Source of the DNA: Rosenbergiella epipactidis
Lineage (GTDB): Bacteria > Pseudomonadota > Gammaproteobacteria > Enterobacterales > Enterobacteriaceae
DNA length: 64,000 bases
Direction: 5' to 3'
NCBI RefSeq assembly: GCF_018494055.1
Contig: NZ_JABBFQ010000008.1
Location: 107,354 to 171,353 of the forward strand
Each line of letters starts with the position of its first letter. The first letter of the stretch is position 1. Below are positions 44,543 to 55,980 of this stretch, piece by piece. The notes under the pieces are model-generated. The model did no database searches. It worked only from the letters and a program-made list of their open reading frames with translations, and was not told where the DNA came from. The translations under genes were made by a program, and so were the position numbers.

Positions 44543-45754
44543 CTAGCCGAACCAATGGTGGAACATTAGTTTGATATGATCGACGATTTTGCTGAAGAAA
44601 CCGCCTTCAGGCACGGCGTTAAGCACCACCAATGGACGTTTATCAATAATTTTCCCATCAAGTTGGAAATTGATGGTCCCAACGACCTGATTTTTTTGAA
44701 GCGGTGCGTGAAGCTCACCTGAGTCAAGGACATAGCTGGCTTTAAGATCTTTCATACGACCGCGCGGTACCGTGATATAAACATCTTTATTCACACCCAG
44801 CTCGGCTTTATCGGTATCACCGAACCATACGGGTTCGGAGGCAAAATCTTTTCCTGCTTTGATTGGAGAGATAGTTTCGAAGAAGCGAAAGCCCCACGTC
44901 AGTAATTTCTTGCTTTCCGTTTCACGACCTTTGTAGGTGTGGCCACCCATGACTGCCGAAATCAGACGCATTTGACCTTCGGTCGCCGAGGCGACTAAGT
45001 TAAATCCTGCAGAATCGGTGTGTCCGGTTTTAATACCATCGACATTCATGCTGGTGTCCCACAGCAATCCATTACGGTTCATCTGGCGGATATTATTGAA
45101 GGTAAATTCTTTTTCGTGATAAATCGCGTATTCGTCTGGAACATCTCTAATCAGAGCTTGACCAATCAGCGCCATATCCCGTGCTGAACTATATTGCCCG
45201 TCAGCATCCAATCCGTGAACGGTTTGGAAGTGGGTATTTTTGAGCCCCAAGGATTTCACATAATTGTTCATTAGCCCGACGAAGGTCTCTTGGCTACCGG
45301 CAACATAATCCGCCATGGCAACACAGGCATCATTACCTGATTGCAGAACTATGCCGCGAGTCAGTTGAGAGACAGGTACACGGTCACCCGGTTTGAGGAA
45401 CATGAGCGACGACCCCTTAAATACAGGGTTTCCGGTGGCCCACGCATCCTGTCCAACTGTTACCATATCGTCTTGACGAATCTTTCCGGCTTTAACGGCC
45501 TGACCAATAACATAACTGGTCATCATTTTAGTGAGACTGGCGGGATCACGGCGGGCGTCAGCGTTTTTTTCAGCAAGCACTTTTCCCGAGTTATAATCCA
45601 TGACGATATACGCTTCGGCATCAATATTGGGTACGCCCGGGATCATGGTCTGAACGATATTATCGTCCGCCATCGCAGAATGGCCGACCAGCACTGCCAT
45701 AAGGGGAAGTAGGGTGAGACGCTTTAACATTTTTGGCGCGAGAGTCTTGTTCAT
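44543..45754 (-). CDS. dacA: D-alanyl-D-alanine carboxypeptidase DacA (PBP5)
   Basis: A 403-residue penicillin-binding protein, equal in length to E. coli PBP5. It has a signal peptide ending near AMA (about residue 29). Active-site motifs are SXXK in PASLTKMM (near 73), SGN in LQSGNDACV (near 139) and KTG in [12 protein letters not shown] (near 242). A C-terminal amphipathic anchor ([18 protein letters not shown]) attaches it to the outer face of the inner membrane. It trims pentapeptides in peptidoglycan and helps set cell shape. Confidence 0.98.
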   Translation of the reverse strand: MNKTLAPKMLKRLTLLPLMAVLVGHSAMADDNIVQTMIPGVPNIDAEAYIVMDYNSGKVLAEKNADARRDPASLTKMMTSYVIGQAVKAGKIRQDDMVTVGQDAWATGNPVFKGSSLMFLKPGDRVPVSQLTRGIVLQSGNDACVAMADYVAGSQETFVGLMNNYVKSLGLKNTHFQTVHGLDADGQYSSARDMALIGQALIRDVPDEYAIYHEKEFTFNNIRQMNRNGLLWDTSMNVDGIKTGHTDSAGFNLVASATEGQMRLISAVMGGHTYKGRETESKKLLTWGFRFFETISPIKAGKDFASEPVWFGDTDKAELGVNKDVYITVPRGRMKDLKASYVLDSGELHAPLQKNQVVGTINFQLDGKIIDKRPLVVLNAVPEGGFFSKIVDHIKLMFHHWFG

Positions 45755-45824
45755 TGTAACGTTCTCATTCAGAAGCAGTCCAAAATCCCCGCCATAAAAG
45801 AGCTAACGGGGAACCTTGTGAGTC

Positions 45825-46997
45825 TTAATTATTATTTGAAGTGATAAAAGAATTCACATTATCTTGAGCGAGACGCTGCTGCAGTGCAGTCGCTTCACTG
45901 CGGCTACCGTATCCACCGAGTTGAACGCGATAAACATTGCCATTCACTGCTTCAACATGTCCCGCCACACCATAATGTTGGGCTAACTTCTGCTGCAGCG
46001 CGTTCGCGCGCTCAGCGTTGTTTACTGCAGCAACTTGCACAACAAATCCTTTGCCATTACCGTGGCTCGCCGCTGTAGATCTGGTCACAGGCGGATTGAC
46101 TGCAGGCGTAGCATGCGGGGTTGACGCCGCTACGGCTGTCGCTTTGGTGGCTGTCGCGGCAGGGGCTTGCGTCGTGACTACGGGTTGTTGTTCTTCATCA
46201 CTCTCTAATACACCACTGCGCAGCGGTTGCGGGGCACCTTGCAGACCGTTGCTATGCACCGGTGCACCCATCTCGCCATTACTCTGCAACTCGCTATTAT
46301 CCACAGCACGAACATTAGTATCAGTCGGTGTTGTAGACGTAGTCACAGGAGGAAGCGCGGTGCTACCCGATGCGGCTTCTCCAGAAGTCATCCCACCGTC
46401 AAGATTGGGGCGTGCGGGAAGATCATAACTCTGTTTTGCGACACGAGTACCAATTGTCCCGGGACCGGATAGGGTGCCATCTGCCGCCACGTTGATCACA
46501 TCAATACGCACCCGACTATTATTCGAGGTATTCAAGCGAGTAGCCGCTGCAGGGGAGAGATCAATAATCCGACCAGGAATAAAAGGGCCACGGTCATTGA
46601 TACGGACCACGATCTGGCGATTGTTCGCGAGGTTTGTGACGCGAACGTATGATGGGATTGGCAAGGTAGGATGCGCTGCAGTGAAAGCATCTGAATCGAA
46701 CGCTTCGCCTGATGCGGTGCGGTTGCCTTGGGCATCGGCACCATAGATCGAGGCTAAACCAATTTGGCTAAAGTTCTGTGTGTCCGTAGCAATTTTATAA
46801 CGAATACCATTGACGCTGTAGTCGTTATTGGCAGTTGTATTGCGAGGCTCGTATTTCGGTTCAATACCGGGTATCTCCACCACCGGTCCATTATAGGCAG
46901 GCAGTGGGGGGGCGGTATAATTTTGCGGTGACTGTTCTGACGAACAGGCCGCTAAGATTAATGATGCCAAGCTGATTCCAAGCCATTCCTTTCGCAT
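45825..46997 (-). CDS. rlpA: Septal-ring lytic transglycosylase-type lipoprotein RlpA
   Basis: A 390-residue outer-membrane lipoprotein (lipobox LILAAC near residue 18). The double-psi beta-barrel follows, with GLASIYGADAQGNRTASGEAF (quoted here as GLASIYG plus NRTASGEAFD) and the catalytic-type Asp in INDRGPFIPGRIIDLS (near 152). A long Thr/Ala/Pro-rich linker leads to a C-terminal SPOR domain that binds denuded glycan at septa. It is slightly longer than the E. coli protein because of the linker. In some bacteria RlpA is an active lytic transglycosylase; in E. coli it marks the septal ring. It follows mrdB at 9 bp. Confidence 0.96.
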   Translation of the reverse strand: MRKEWLGISLASLILAACSSEQSPQNYTAPPLPAYNGPVVEIPGIEPKYEPRNTTANNDYSVNGIRYKIATDTQNFSQIGLASIYGADAQGNRTASGEAFDSDAFTAAHPTLPIPSYVRVTNLANNRQIVVRINDRGPFIPGRIIDLSPAAATRLNTSNNSRVRIDVINVAADGTLSGPGTIGTRVAKQSYDLPARPNLDGGMTSGEAASGSTALPPVTTSTTPTDTNVRAVDNSELQSNGEMGAPVHSNGLQGAPQPLRSGVLESDEEQQPVVTTQAPAATATKATAVAASTPHATPAVNPPVTRSTAASHGNGKGFVVQVAAVNNAERANALQQKLAQHYGVAGHVEAVNGNVYRVQLGGYGSRSEATALQQRLAQDNVNSFITSNNN

Positions 46998-47006
46998 GTC
47001 TGCCTC

Positions 47007-48119
47007 TTATACGCTTTTAGATAACATTTTTCGATGAGTATGAATTGACATAACAATGCCAAAACCTGCCATGAGGACCACCAGTGCTGAACCACCATAG
47101 CTCACTAAGGGTAAGGGAACTCCAACAACCGGAAGAATACCACTCACCATACCAATATTGACGAATACATAGACAAATAAGATTAGCATTAATCCTCCGG
47201 CCATCACACGACCAAAGGTGGTCTGCGCACGGGCCGCAATGATTAAGCCACGAACAATTAACAGTAGATAGAGGGCGAGTAGGCCGAGAACACCGATAAG
47301 CCCTAACTCTTCGGCGAGTACGGCAAAAATAAAGTCAGTATGGCGTTCGGGCAGAAACTCAAGCTGAGATTGGGTACCGTGTAACCAGCCTTTACCACGT
47401 AAGCCTCCAGAGCCGATAGCAATTTTCGATTGGATTATATGATAGCCAGCCCCTAAGGGATCACTTTCTGGATTTAACAGCATCATTACCCGATCACGCT
47501 GATAATCATGCATCAAAAAGAACCATAAAATAGGGATAAAAGCCGCGAGCAGCAGTACGGCAATACCGATCAATCGCCAGCTCATTCCCGAAAGGAACAG
47601 AACGAAAATACCGGAGGCGGCGATTAAGATAGCTGTTCCTAAATCTGGCTGAGCAGCCACTAATAGTGTAGGCACGGCTATCAACACCAGCGCAATCCCA
47701 GTATTTTTAAGCGAAGGTGGACAGACATCACGGTTGATAAATCGAGCAACCATCAGCGGCACGGCTATTTTAGCAATCTCTGACGGTTGGAAGCGCACAA
47801 TACCCAGATCCAACCAACGTTGTGCACCTTTACTGATATGGCCAAATGCATCCACGGCAATCAGCAATACAACGCTTAAAATATACAGATAAGGCGCCCA
47901 GCTTTCATATACCCGTGGCGGAATTTGAGCTAGCGTTAACATTAAGGCTAGGCCCATACCAATTTGGCCTATTTTACGCTCCATCATCCCTGGATCTTGG
48001 CCACTGGCGCTCCAGATAATAAATCCGCTATAGGTTAGCAGCGTGAGAATGATGATCATAAAAATGGGATCAACGTGGATGCGGGTCCAGATTGATTGTT
48101 TCTGTGGGTGGTCGCTCAT
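47007..48119 (-). CDS. mrdB: Peptidoglycan glycosyltransferase RodA
   Basis: A 370-residue SEDS-family polymerase with ten transmembrane helices, partner of PBP2 in the elongasome. Conserved blocks are [20 protein letters not shown] (near residue 107), [12 protein letters not shown], the loop [20 protein letters not shown] and [10 protein letters not shown] (near 225), FAVLAEELG and [13 protein letters not shown] (near 335). I took the ATG at 48119, which matches E. coli; the track-like start two codons earlier overlaps the mrdA stop. Confidence 0.96.
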   Translation of the reverse strand: MSDHPQKQSIWTRIHVDPIFMIIILTLLTYSGFIIWSASGQDPGMMERKIGQIGMGLALMLTLAQIPPRVYESWAPYLYILSVVLLIAVDAFGHISKGAQRWLDLGIVRFQPSEIAKIAVPLMVARFINRDVCPPSLKNTGIALVLIAVPTLLVAAQPDLGTAILIAASGIFVLFLSGMSWRLIGIAVLLLAAFIPILWFFLMHDYQRDRVMMLLNPESDPLGAGYHIIQSKIAIGSGGLRGKGWLHGTQSQLEFLPERHTDFIFAVLAEELGLIGVLGLLALYLLLIVRGLIIAARAQTTFGRVMAGGLMLILFVYVFVNIGMVSGILPVVGVPLPLVSYGGSALVVLMAGFGIVMSIHTHRKMLSKSV

Positions 48120-48124
48120 GGGCA

Positions 48125-50032
48125 TTACTCGTCACCTTCATAGCCAGAAGGCAGCGGAGCCTCGGGCGATAATTGGGTATTGTTGTCACCTAACATAATA
48201 TGATCCAAAATTTGGCGCATAATGGTACCGACGGCTGCGCCGGAGCCACCATTCTCTAAAATCATCGTAATGGCGACGCGTGGGTTGTCATAGGGAGCGA
48301 AGGCGGTCATCAATTTATGATCACGCAAACGTTCTGAAATTTTATGTGCATTGTAGGTCTCGTTAGCTTTCAGCCCAAAAACTTGAGCAGTACCCGATTT
48401 CGCGGCAATTTTATACGGGGCACTGACGAAACTCTTATGCGCCGTCCCATTAGGACGATTAGCAACGCCATACATTCCATCTTTAGCAATTTCCCAATAG
48501 CCAGAATGCACATCCCCAATCACCTCAGAAACGGGAGGCTGGTAGGGGTAACGGCTACCGGCCCGATTTGCTGACAATAATAAATGAGGGACTTTCAGTA
48601 CTCCATCATTGATTAACACCATTAATGCTTTGTTCATTTGCAACGGCGTAGCGGTCCAATAGCCTTGACCAATACCAACCGGGATAGTGTCACCCTGATA
48701 CCAGGGCTTTTTGAAGCGGTTAACCTTCCATTCCCGTGTTGGCATATTCCCCGCGCTCTCTTGGGGCAGATCGATGCCTGTACGTTGGCCATAGCCAAAT
48801 TTCGTCATCCACTCAGAGAGCCGATCAATGCCCAGATCAAAGGCGACTTGATAGAAAAAAGTGTCTGCAGACTCTTCAAGAGACTTGGTCACATTCAATC
48901 GACCATGCCCCCATTTTTTCCAGTCGCGGAAGCGCTTCTCACTACCGGGTAACTGCCACCAACCCGGGTCAAATAAACTGGTGTTTTTGGTTATTACGCC
49001 AGCACTTAATGCCGACACTGCAACGAAAGGCTTTACAGTCGAGGCTGGCGGGTAGGCCGCTTGAATGGCACGGTTGTACAATGGACGGTCAGGATTGGTC
49101 AATAATTCTTTATAATCTTTACTTGAAATGCCTTCGACAAACAAGTTGGGGTCGTAACTGGGCATGGAGACCATGGCGAGAATTTCGCCATTACGAGGAT
49201 CGCTAACCACAACCGCCGCACGGCTACCGGCCAGTAAAGTCTCAATATATTGCTGTAACCCCAAGTCCAAGGTTAATGTAATGTCTTCACCGGCTTGCGG
49301 AGTGACCTCATTAAGCTGCCTGACAACGCGACCACGGTTATTGACCTCAACCTCCTCATACCCGGTGTTACCGTGTAGAAGATCTTCATAATAGGCTTCG
49401 ACGCCAAGCTTGCCGATATCGTGGCTAGCACTGTAATTGCCCGCCTTTTGCTCACGGTTTAATCGTGCCATATCGCGGTCATTGATCTTTGAAACATAAC
49501 CGACAATATGGGTGAGGCTAGGGCCATAGGGGTAATAGCGGCGTTGATAGCCCTTGATTTCCACACCGGGGAAACGATATTGGTTGACGGCAAACCGAGC
49601 GATTTGCTCGTCGTTTAATTCATTTTTAATGACTACAGGGGCAAAGCGTCGGGCTAGCTTACGCTCTTTTTCGAAGGTCACCAACTCTTCGTCGGTCAAG
49701 GATAAGACGGGTTGTAACGCTGCGAGTGTCTGTTTCAAGTTACCGACTTTTGCCGGCAGGATTTCAGCTTGGTAGATGGTGCGATTCAACGCGAGTGCGG
49801 TGCCATTACGGTCGTAAATCATGCCGCGACTGGGGGCAATCGGCACGAGTTTGATACGGTTCTGATTAGATCGTGTGCGGTAATCATCATACTTAACAAT
49901 CTGTAGATGGCACATGTTAACGATAAGAATCGAGAGTAATAGAAAAACACCCACAAGTGCGATGGCGGCCCGTTTCACAAATAATTTTTGTTCGGCGCTA
50001 TAATCACGAAAAGCGTAGGCGGTCAATTTCAT
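48125..50032 (-). CDS. mrdA: Penicillin-binding protein 2
   Basis: A 635-residue class B transpeptidase (E. coli 633) for rod elongation. One N-terminal membrane helix ([19 protein letters not shown], near residues 22-40) is followed by the pedestal domain. The transpeptidase motifs are the SXXK Ser in PPASTVKPF (near 329), SXN-like EESADTFFY, and KSGTAQVFG (near 544). It crosslinks glycan made by RodA, encoded immediately downstream. The operon order rlmH-mrdA-mrdB-rlpA matches E. coli. Confidence 0.97.
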   Translation of the reverse strand: MKLTAYAFRDYSAEQKLFVKRAAIALVGVFLLLSILIVNMCHLQIVKYDDYRTRSNQNRIKLVPIAPSRGMIYDRNGTALALNRTIYQAEILPAKVGNLKQTLAALQPVLSLTDEELVTFEKERKLARRFAPVVIKNELNDEQIARFAVNQYRFPGVEIKGYQRRYYPYGPSLTHIVGYVSKINDRDMARLNREQKAGNYSASHDIGKLGVEAYYEDLLHGNTGYEEVEVNNRGRVVRQLNEVTPQAGEDITLTLDLGLQQYIETLLAGSRAAVVVSDPRNGEILAMVSMPSYDPNLFVEGISSKDYKELLTNPDRPLYNRAIQAAYPPASTVKPFVAVSALSAGVITKNTSLFDPGWWQLPGSEKRFRDWKKWGHGRLNVTKSLEESADTFFYQVAFDLGIDRLSEWMTKFGYGQRTGIDLPQESAGNMPTREWKVNRFKKPWYQGDTIPVGIGQGYWTATPLQMNKALMVLINDGVLKVPHLLLSANRAGSRYPYQPPVSEVIGDVHSGYWEIAKDGMYGVANRPNGTAHKSFVSAPYKIAAKSGTAQVFGLKANETYNAHKISERLRDHKLMTAFAPYDNPRVAITMILENGGSGAAVGTIMRQILDHIMLGDNNTQLSPEAPLPSGYEGDE

Positions 50033-50066
50033 GCAAGTGTTTTCTACTTATTCAAAGGTCGTGAGT

Positions 50067-50537
50067 TTATTCGCGATGGTAAGGATGGTTAGTCGTAATA
50101 CTCCATGCACGATAGAGGCTTTCAGCAACTAATACTCTGACTAATGGATGGGGTAAGGTCAATGGCGAGAGTGACCAACTTTGATCTGCCGCAGCTTTAC
50201 ACGCGGGGGCAAGACCTTCAGGCCCACCAATCAGTAGGCTGACATCCCGGCCATCTTGCTTCCAACGATCAAGTTGTTGTGCAAGCACGGGTGTTTCCCA
50301 AGGCGTACCAGGGATGTCTAAGGTCACAATACGGTTACCTTTTCCCACTACAGCTAACATCGCCTCACCTTCTTTTTCTAGGATCCGCTTAATATCGGCA
50401 TTCTTACCGCGTTTACCTGCAGGGATTTCGATAAGCTCAAAAGGCATATCGCGCGGAAAACGACGTAAGTAATCCATAAAGCCGGTTTGCACCCAATCGG
50501 GCATTTTAGTGCCTACGGCGATGAGCTGTAATTTCAC
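50067..50537 (-). CDS. rlmH: 23S rRNA (pseudouridine1915-N3)-methyltransferase RlmH
   Basis: A 156-residue SPOUT methyltransferase (E. coli 155) that modifies pseudouridine 1915 in helix 69 of 23S rRNA. The trefoil-knot SAM site is visible in [14 protein letters not shown] (near residue 102) and in [27 protein letters not shown], of which [17 protein letters not shown] sequence is the family signature. It lies 3 bp after rsfS, as in E. coli. Confidence 0.97.
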   Translation of the reverse strand: MKLQLIAVGTKMPDWVQTGFMDYLRRFPRDMPFELIEIPAGKRGKNADIKRILEKEGEAMLAVVGKGNRIVTLDIPGTPWETPVLAQQLDRWKQDGRDVSLLIGGPEGLAPACKAAADQSWSLSPLTLPHPLVRVLVAESLYRAWSITTNHPYHRE

Positions 50538-50540
50538 TCA

Positions 50541-50858
50541 TTAACTCCAGAGTTTCTCAAGCTCATAAAGCTGACGAGCTTCTTCTTCCATGATGTGGAC
50601 GATGACTTCACCTAAATCGACGACCACCCAATCACCGGAAACTTTACCTTCTGTCCCCATTGGCTGTAAGCCTGCGAGTTTTGCTTCTTGCTTGAGATGG
50701 TCTGCGATAGACATAACATGACGCGATGAGGTACCGGTGCAGATCACCATACAATCAGTGATACTGGATTTACCGTGAACATCAATGGAAATTATATTTT
50801 GTGCTTTAAGATCGTCAACTTTGTCGACAACGAAAGCTTGGAGTGCTTGGCCTTGCAA
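50541..50858 (-). CDS. rsfS: Ribosomal silencing factor RsfS
   Basis: A 105-residue protein that binds uL14 and blocks subunit joining during starvation. Conserved segments are [35 protein letters not shown], and [21 protein letters not shown] chose the TTG at 50858, which gives the E. coli length of 105 and N-terminus LQGQALQ and has AAGGTG upstream. A GTG three codons earlier at 50867 is the alternative. Confidence 0.93.
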   Translation of the reverse strand: MQGQALQAFVVDKVDDLKAQNIISIDVHGKSSITDCMVICTGTSSRHVMSIADHLKQEAKLAGLQPMGTEGKVSGDWVVVDLGEVIVHIMEEEARQLYELEKLWS

Positions 50859-50951
50859 AAGCTTCACCTTCAGTAATGATGGTTAAAAAATAAAATCCCT
50901 AGCCGCCAAAAACTGCGTTTGCTAGGGGTTGAGGCTCATTGTAACACGCTG

Positions 50952-51596
50952 TCAACGGGGGCGATATAAGCCAGTTTCAGCGATATACTCGATGACTGCA
51001 TCGGGAAGCAAGTCCTGACACGAAAGGCCGTGGTGTAAGCGTCGGCGAATATCCGTTGCAGAGATCGTGTACAGCGAGGTATCGGCAAGGAATATTCCGC
51101 CATAGGGCTTATGCTGTAAGCTGGCCGCGTCAGTCAGATGACGAGTGATCCACGATTGGACTTTATGATCGGCATGCTGGCTGGAATAACCAGGTCGCTG
51201 AGCAACGACTAAATGGCAATATTCCAGTATCTCTTGCCATCTTTCCCATTGGTTAATACTGAGTAGCGAATCCTGACCAATAATAAAAGCTAGGGGCGCC
51301 TCTGCACCGACTTCTTCACGCAGGAGCGTTAGGGTTTCGATGGTCCATGATGGGGTGTCGCGCTCAAGCTCACGACTATCAATCGAAAAGAGTGGATCAT
51401 TCTCTATCGCCCGTTTCAGTATTTCCACGCGCTGTGCTGCACTGGCTTCTGGCTGAGGCCGATGGGGCGGCACGTTGTTAGGAAGTAGGGTGACGTTTTC
51501 GAGATCGAGCAGCGAGGCAATTTCACGCGCACAATGTAAATGACCGTTATGGATGGGGTCAAAGGTTCCCCCAAACCACGCAGAGAGCTTAGACAT
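50952..51596 (-). CDS. nadD: Nicotinate-mononucleotide adenylyltransferase
   Basis: A 214-residue nucleotidyltransferase (E. coli 213) that makes deamido-NAD from NaMN and ATP. The GGTFDPIHNGHL motif is at residues 9-20, LPNNVPPHRPQP binds the base, and the ISATDIRRRL motif is near 178. It has an AGGA ribosome-binding site inside the end of holA, which it overlaps by 8 bp. E. coli cobC between rsfS and nadD is absent. Confidence 0.97.
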   Translation of the reverse strand: MSKLSAWFGGTFDPIHNGHLHCAREIASLLDLENVTLLPNNVPPHRPQPEASAAQRVEILKRAIENDPLFSIDSRELERDTPSWTIETLTLLREEVGAEAPLAFIIGQDSLLSINQWERWQEILEYCHLVVAQRPGYSSQHADHKVQSWITRHLTDAASLQHKPYGGIFLADTSLYTISATDIRRRLHHGLSCQDLLPDAVIEYIAETGLYRPR

Positions 51597-52617
51597 GGTA
51601 AAGTCCTGTAGGAAACTGAGGTTGACAAATAAGCACGCTGAGCGCGTTTAATGCGGGCCAACACTCGGTAGAGAAATCTTTTTTCACAGCGATCTCTAGT
51701 GAGGCTAAATGATGAACGATATGACGTAGACGTACTCGATCCAGTCGCTGTAAAGCACCGGTATAAAGTTGACGTCTATTTTGCCAGACGCGGAGTTTGT
51801 CCATTGCCGCGCGACGCGCATCCATCGGGATAGCGGAAACTTCAAGTAAGATCATGACCTCACGTTGCAGCGTTCTCAGCAAGATGATCGGTTCCTGATC
51901 TTCTGACTGCAGCTGTTTTAACACGTGCAAAGCGCGTTTACTTTTCCCTGCCAGCAAAGCATCGATCCAATGATAAGGGGTGAAAACAGCGGCATCATAG
52001 ACGGCTTCTTCTACTCGCGGCAGGGTAAGTACCCCATCAGGCCATAGCAATGACAGGCGCTCTAATGCTTGTGATAACGCTAATAAATTTCCTTCGTAAT
52101 AATAACAAAGGAGACGTAACGCTGGCTCATCGATTGCTAATGACATAGCCCGACAGCGCTGCTGCACCCAACGAGGCAGTTGTTGATGATCGGGTGTATG
52201 GCAGGTCACCAATAATCCACCGTCAACTAACGCCTTATACCATCCACTGTTTTCTTGAGCTTTGGTAATTTTTGCAGCATGTATGATCAGTAATAAATCG
52301 TCATGCATTAACGAAATGAGCTGTACCAACTGACTGGCTTGGGTAGCGTTAGGACCATTTTCGGCGAGCTGCAAGATAAACACTTGTCGCTGGCTAAAAA
52401 GACTCATCGCTTGGCACTCACTAAAGAGTAAGTCCCAATCGGTATGTTGATCGATAGCGTAGGTGTGATGCTCTTCGAAGGCCTGTGCCCGAGCGGCAGC
52501 CAAAATTGTGTGCTGACTCTCTTGGTGCAGAAGGGGGTCGCTACCGACTAATAAATAGTAACGACGCAACCCATGGTTAAGTTGCGCCGTTAGTTGTTCC
52601 GGGAACACTCTGGTCAT
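51589..52617 (-). CDS. holA: DNA polymerase III subunit delta
   Basis: A 342-residue clamp-loader subunit (E. coli 343) that opens the beta sliding clamp. It has the AAA+-like fold without a working P-loop. Recognisable segments are RRYYLLVGSDPLLHQES (near residue 18), HTYAIDQHTDWD, and the clamp-wrench region ECQAMSLFSQRQVFIL (near 68). It overlaps the lptE stop by one base and nadD by 8 bp. Confidence 0.95.
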   Translation of the reverse strand: MTRVFPEQLTAQLNHGLRRYYLLVGSDPLLHQESQHTILAAARAQAFEEHHTYAIDQHTDWDLLFSECQAMSLFSQRQVFILQLAENGPNATQASQLVQLISLMHDDLLLIIHAAKITKAQENSGWYKALVDGGLLVTCHTPDHQQLPRWVQQRCRAMSLAIDEPALRLLCYYYEGNLLALSQALERLSLLWPDGVLTLPRVEEAVYDAAVFTPYHWIDALLAGKSKRALHVLKQLQSEDQEPIILLRTLQREVMILLEVSAIPMDARRAAMDKLRVWQNRRQLYTGALQRLDRVRLRHIVHHLASLEIAVKKDFSTECWPALNALSVLICQPQFPTGLYHV

Positions 52618-53234
52618 TAGTTACCGAGCGCTACACCGGCGTTACTGCTTTGTTCTGAAGTACTGGTAATCACCTCAGGTTGCCCTAATGCTGCGGATGG
52701 GGCGACAGGCGCAGTACCATTAATTTGCTGCTCAGCAGCATGAACAGCCAGTAACTGACGGACTAACTGTTCAGACGCTCTTTCACGCATTTCTTGGCTA
52801 ATCATGTCTTGTTCTGAGTCTGCGGCAAGGGGGTTGCCGGAGTTATCAAAGTAAGAACGATAAACCGTGGTATGCAGTGGGAAAATACCTTTACCTGGGA
52901 TGAGGATTTGGCCTGTTATGGTCATCACCAATTGGTACTCCGCACGACTACCGTCTAAGAATACAGAGGCCGTATCACGGTGATTATTTTCGCCTGCTAG
53001 GCGTAAAGTTGGCACATTCACACGCTGCGTGGCAGAGTCTTCAACCAATTTTATACCGCTTAACCGTAATTGCTGGCGTACAGCACGCGCGAGTGGGCCA
53101 TAAGGATCATCGCTGGTTAAAATCATTGTTTTCATCCCTTGAGGAATTTTAGTATTCCCACGAGTATGAAAACCACAACCGGCGGTGCTAAGCACCGCGG
53201 TTGCCATCATTAAGCAGAGTAGAAAATGTCGCAC
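52617..53234 (-). CDS. lptE: LPS-assembly lipoprotein LptE
   Basis: A 205-residue outer-membrane lipoprotein that plugs LptD and helps place LPS at the cell surface. The lipobox is LSTAGC (near residue 19), giving a lipidated Cys. The LptE fold includes AVRQQLRLSGI, DTASVFLDGSRAEYQLVMTI and DSEQDMISQEM. I chose the GTG at 53234, which has CGGAGG upstream and the E. coli N-terminus; a frame to 53255 adds an unlikely extension. It is separated from leuS by 13 bp. Confidence 0.95.
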   Translation of the reverse strand: MRHFLLCLMMATAVLSTAGCGFHTRGNTKIPQGMKTMILTSDDPYGPLARAVRQQLRLSGIKLVEDSATQRVNVPTLRLAGENNHRDTASVFLDGSRAEYQLVMTITGQILIPGKGIFPLHTTVYRSYFDNSGNPLAADSEQDMISQEMRERASEQLVRQLLAVHAAEQQINGTAPVAPSAALGQPEVITSTSEQSSNAGVALGN

Positions 53235-53247
53235 ATTACCTCCGGAG

Positions 53248-55830
53248 TTACCCAATCACTAGGTTTAACAGCTTGCCAGGGACGAAAATGGCTTTACGAA
53301 TGGTCGCACCGTCTAAATATTTCGCCACTAAATGGTCTTCGGCAGCAAGGGCTTGAACTTGCTCTTGCGTAGCCTCAGCAGCAACGTTAATTTTGGCACG
53401 TACTTTACCATTAATCTGAATCACCATAACCACACTCTCTTCGACCATAGCTTGCTGATCGGCGACTGGCCATTCTGCTTCATCAATCGTCGTGGTCTGG
53501 CCTAAGGCTTCCCATAACACAAAGCAGGCATGTGGGGTAAATGGATAGAGTAGGCGTACCACGGCATTCAAGGCTTCATCCATTAGCGCACGGTCTTGCT
53601 CACTCTCTTGCGGCGCACGCGTTAGCTTATTCATTAACTCCATCACCGCCGCAATCGCTGTATTGAAGGTTTGGCGACGACCGACGTCATCAGAGACTTT
53701 GGCGATGGTTTTGTGTACTTCACGACGCAATGACTTTTGTGCATCATCGAGCGCATCAACGTCCAATGGTGCGACAGTACCTTTGCTGGTGTGCTCATGC
53801 ACTAAACGCCAAACACGCTTAAGGAAGCGGTTAGCGCCTTCAACGCCAGATTCTTGCCATTCCAACGTCATCTCTGCCGGTGAGGCGAACATCATGAACA
53901 GACGAACGGTATCCGCACCGTAGCGTTCTACCATTAATTGTGGGTCGATACCGTTATTTTTGGACTTCGACATCTTACTCATACCCGCGTAGACCACTTC
54001 GCGGCCAGTATTATCAGTCGCTTTGATAACACGTCCTTTGTCATCGCGCTCGACCGTTACGTCGACAGGGGAAACCCAGTTACGCTCACCGTTTGCACCG
54101 ACATAATAATAAGCATCGGCCAGCACCATGCCTTGGCAAAGTAGACGTTTCGCTGGCTCATTGGAGTTCACCAAGCCTGCGTCACGTAATAACTTGTGGA
54201 AGAAGCGGAAATACATCAAGTGCATGATGGCATGTTCGATTCCCCCAATGTATTGGTCCACCGGTAACCAGTAGTTGGCTGCTGCGGGGTCGAGCATCCC
54301 TTGGTCGTAGTGGGTGCAGGTATAACGCGCGTAATACCATGACGATTCCATAAAGGTATCAAAAGTATCCGTTTCGCGTAAGGCAGGCTGTCCGTTGACG
54401 GTGCTTTTTGCCCACTCAGGATCGGCTTTAATTGGACTGGTGATACCGTCCATCACCACATCTTCAGGCAGCAAGACGGGTAGTTGATCTTCCGGTGTCG
54501 GAACGACGGTGCCATCTTCCAGCGTCACCATTGGGATAGGCGCACCCCAGTAACGTTGGCGAGAAACGCCCCAGTCACGCAGACGGTAGTTCACTTTACG
54601 CACGCCAACACCTTTTGCGGCAAGCGCATCGGCAATCGCATTGAAGCCTGCAGCATGGTCCAGTCCATCAAACTCACCAGAGTTAACTAACTGGCCTTTA
54701 AAGGTCATGGCTTCGCGGCTGACATCAGGAACATTGCCTTCTTCGTCGCAGACTACTGGCTTAATGGTTAATTGGTATTTGCTCGCGAATTCCCAGTCAC
54801 GTTGGTCGTGTGCGGGAACGGCCATCACTGCACCGGTACCGTATTCCATAAGGACAAAGTTAGCGACCCATAAAGGCAGTTTCTCACCGGTCAGCGGATG
54901 GATGACATGGAAGTGAGTCGCATGACCTTTTTTCTCCATGGTAGCCATCTCGGCCTCAGCAACCTTGGTATTACGACACTCTTCGATAAATGCAGCCAAA
55001 GCAGGATCGTGTGCCGCCGCTTCTTGAGCTAATGGGTGCCCAGCCGCAACAGCGACATAGGTTGCCCCCATAAAGGTGTCAGGGCGAGTGGTATAGACGG
55101 TCAAGGTATCACTGCGATCAGCCACCGCAAAGGTGATTTCCACCCCTTCGGAACGGCCAATCCAGTTACGTTGCATGGTTTTGACCTGCTCAGGCCATCC
55201 TTCTAAGGTATCAAGATCGTTAAGCAGCTCTTCTGCATAATCGGTGATTTTGATAAACCATTGTGGGATCTCTTTACGCTCGACTTTGCTGTCACAGCGC
55301 CAGCAGCATCCATCTACCACTTGCTCATTCGCTAAAACGGTTTGGTCATTCGGACACCAGTTAACCGCAGAGGTTTTTTTGTAAACTAAGCCTTTCTCAT
55401 AAAGCTTGGTGAAGAACCATTGTTCCCAACGGTAATACTCTGGCTGACAAGTCGCTAACTCGCGGCTCCAATCGTAACCAAAGCCCAGTAATTTTAACTG
55501 GTTCTTCATGTAATCGATATTTTCATAAGTCCAAGGTGCGGGCGCTGTATTGTTTTTCACCGCAGCCCCTTCAGCCGGTAGGCCGAAAGCATCCCAACCA
55601 ATAGGTTGAAGGACGTTTTTACCTTGAAGACGTTGGTAACGCGCGATCACATCACCAATGGTGTAGTTACGCACGTGCCCCATGTGGAGTCGGCCAGAAG
55701 GATAGGGAAGCATCGATAGGCAGTAATATTTTTCTTTACCTTCTTGTTCTGTCACTTTGAAGGTTTCTTTTTCATCCCAATGGGCTTGAACGTGTGATTC
55801 TATCTCTTCCGGGCGGTATTGCTCTTGCAT
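53248..55830 (-). CDS. leuS: Leucyl-tRNA synthetase
   Basis: An 860-residue class Ia synthetase, equal in length to the E. coli enzyme. The HIGH region is [20 protein letters not shown] (near residue 41), the zinc-type domain has [10 protein letters not shown], and the CP1 editing site includes [16 protein letters not shown] (near 252). [11 protein letters not shown] is near 619. It charges tRNA-Leu and edits norvaline and isoleucine. No T-box or leader peptide is seen upstream. Confidence 0.99.
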   Translation of the reverse strand: MQEQYRPEEIESHVQAHWDEKETFKVTEQEGKEKYYCLSMLPYPSGRLHMGHVRNYTIGDVIARYQRLQGKNVLQPIGWDAFGLPAEGAAVKNNTAPAPWTYENIDYMKNQLKLLGFGYDWSRELATCQPEYYRWEQWFFTKLYEKGLVYKKTSAVNWCPNDQTVLANEQVVDGCCWRCDSKVERKEIPQWFIKITDYAEELLNDLDTLEGWPEQVKTMQRNWIGRSEGVEITFAVADRSDTLTVYTTRPDTFMGATYVAVAAGHPLAQEAAAHDPALAAFIEECRNTKVAEAEMATMEKKGHATHFHVIHPLTGEKLPLWVANFVLMEYGTGAVMAVPAHDQRDWEFASKYQLTIKPVVCDEEGNVPDVSREAMTFKGQLVNSGEFDGLDHAAGFNAIADALAAKGVGVRKVNYRLRDWGVSRQRYWGAPIPMVTLEDGTVVPTPEDQLPVLLPEDVVMDGITSPIKADPEWAKSTVNGQPALRETDTFDTFMESSWYYARYTCTHYDQGMLDPAAANYWLPVDQYIGGIEHAIMHLMYFRFFHKLLRDAGLVNSNEPAKRLLCQGMVLADAYYYVGANGERNWVSPVDVTVERDDKGRVIKATDNTGREVVYAGMSKMSKSKNNGIDPQLMVERYGADTVRLFMMFASPAEMTLEWQESGVEGANRFLKRVWRLVHEHTSKGTVAPLDVDALDDAQKSLRREVHKTIAKVSDDVGRRQTFNTAIAAVMELMNKLTRAPQESEQDRALMDEALNAVVRLLYPFTPHACFVLWEALGQTTTIDEAEWPVADQQAMVEESVVMVIQINGKVRAKINVAAEATQEQVQALAAEDHLVAKYLDGATIRKAIFVPGKLLNLVIG

Positions 55831-55959
55831 GGCGGCCAGTGATCCTTATTAATAAGCGCGGGGCTTGATACAATGACTTTACTTAGATCCGCATAGCATA
55901 CCCATAAGGCTGCCGCGCAACAACTGCCAATTCTTGTAAGTCATCATTTGTCGAGGAGA

Positions 55960-55977
55960 GAGCCTCCGAAGAGGCTC
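55960..55977. terminator. Hairpin between leuS and lnt
   Basis: GAGCCTC (55960-55966), CGAA and GAGGCTC (55971-55977) form a 7-bp stem just after the lnt stop on the minus strand. No T-run follows on that strand, so termination may be weak and leuS may be partly co-transcribed with lnt. Confidence 0.55.
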
Positions 55978-55980
55978 GAA

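Noticed and set aside
46018..46428. 136-codon plus-strand frame inside rlpA
   Set aside because: It mirrors the low-complexity Thr/Ala/Pro linker of RlpA and is compositionally biased; no start signals.
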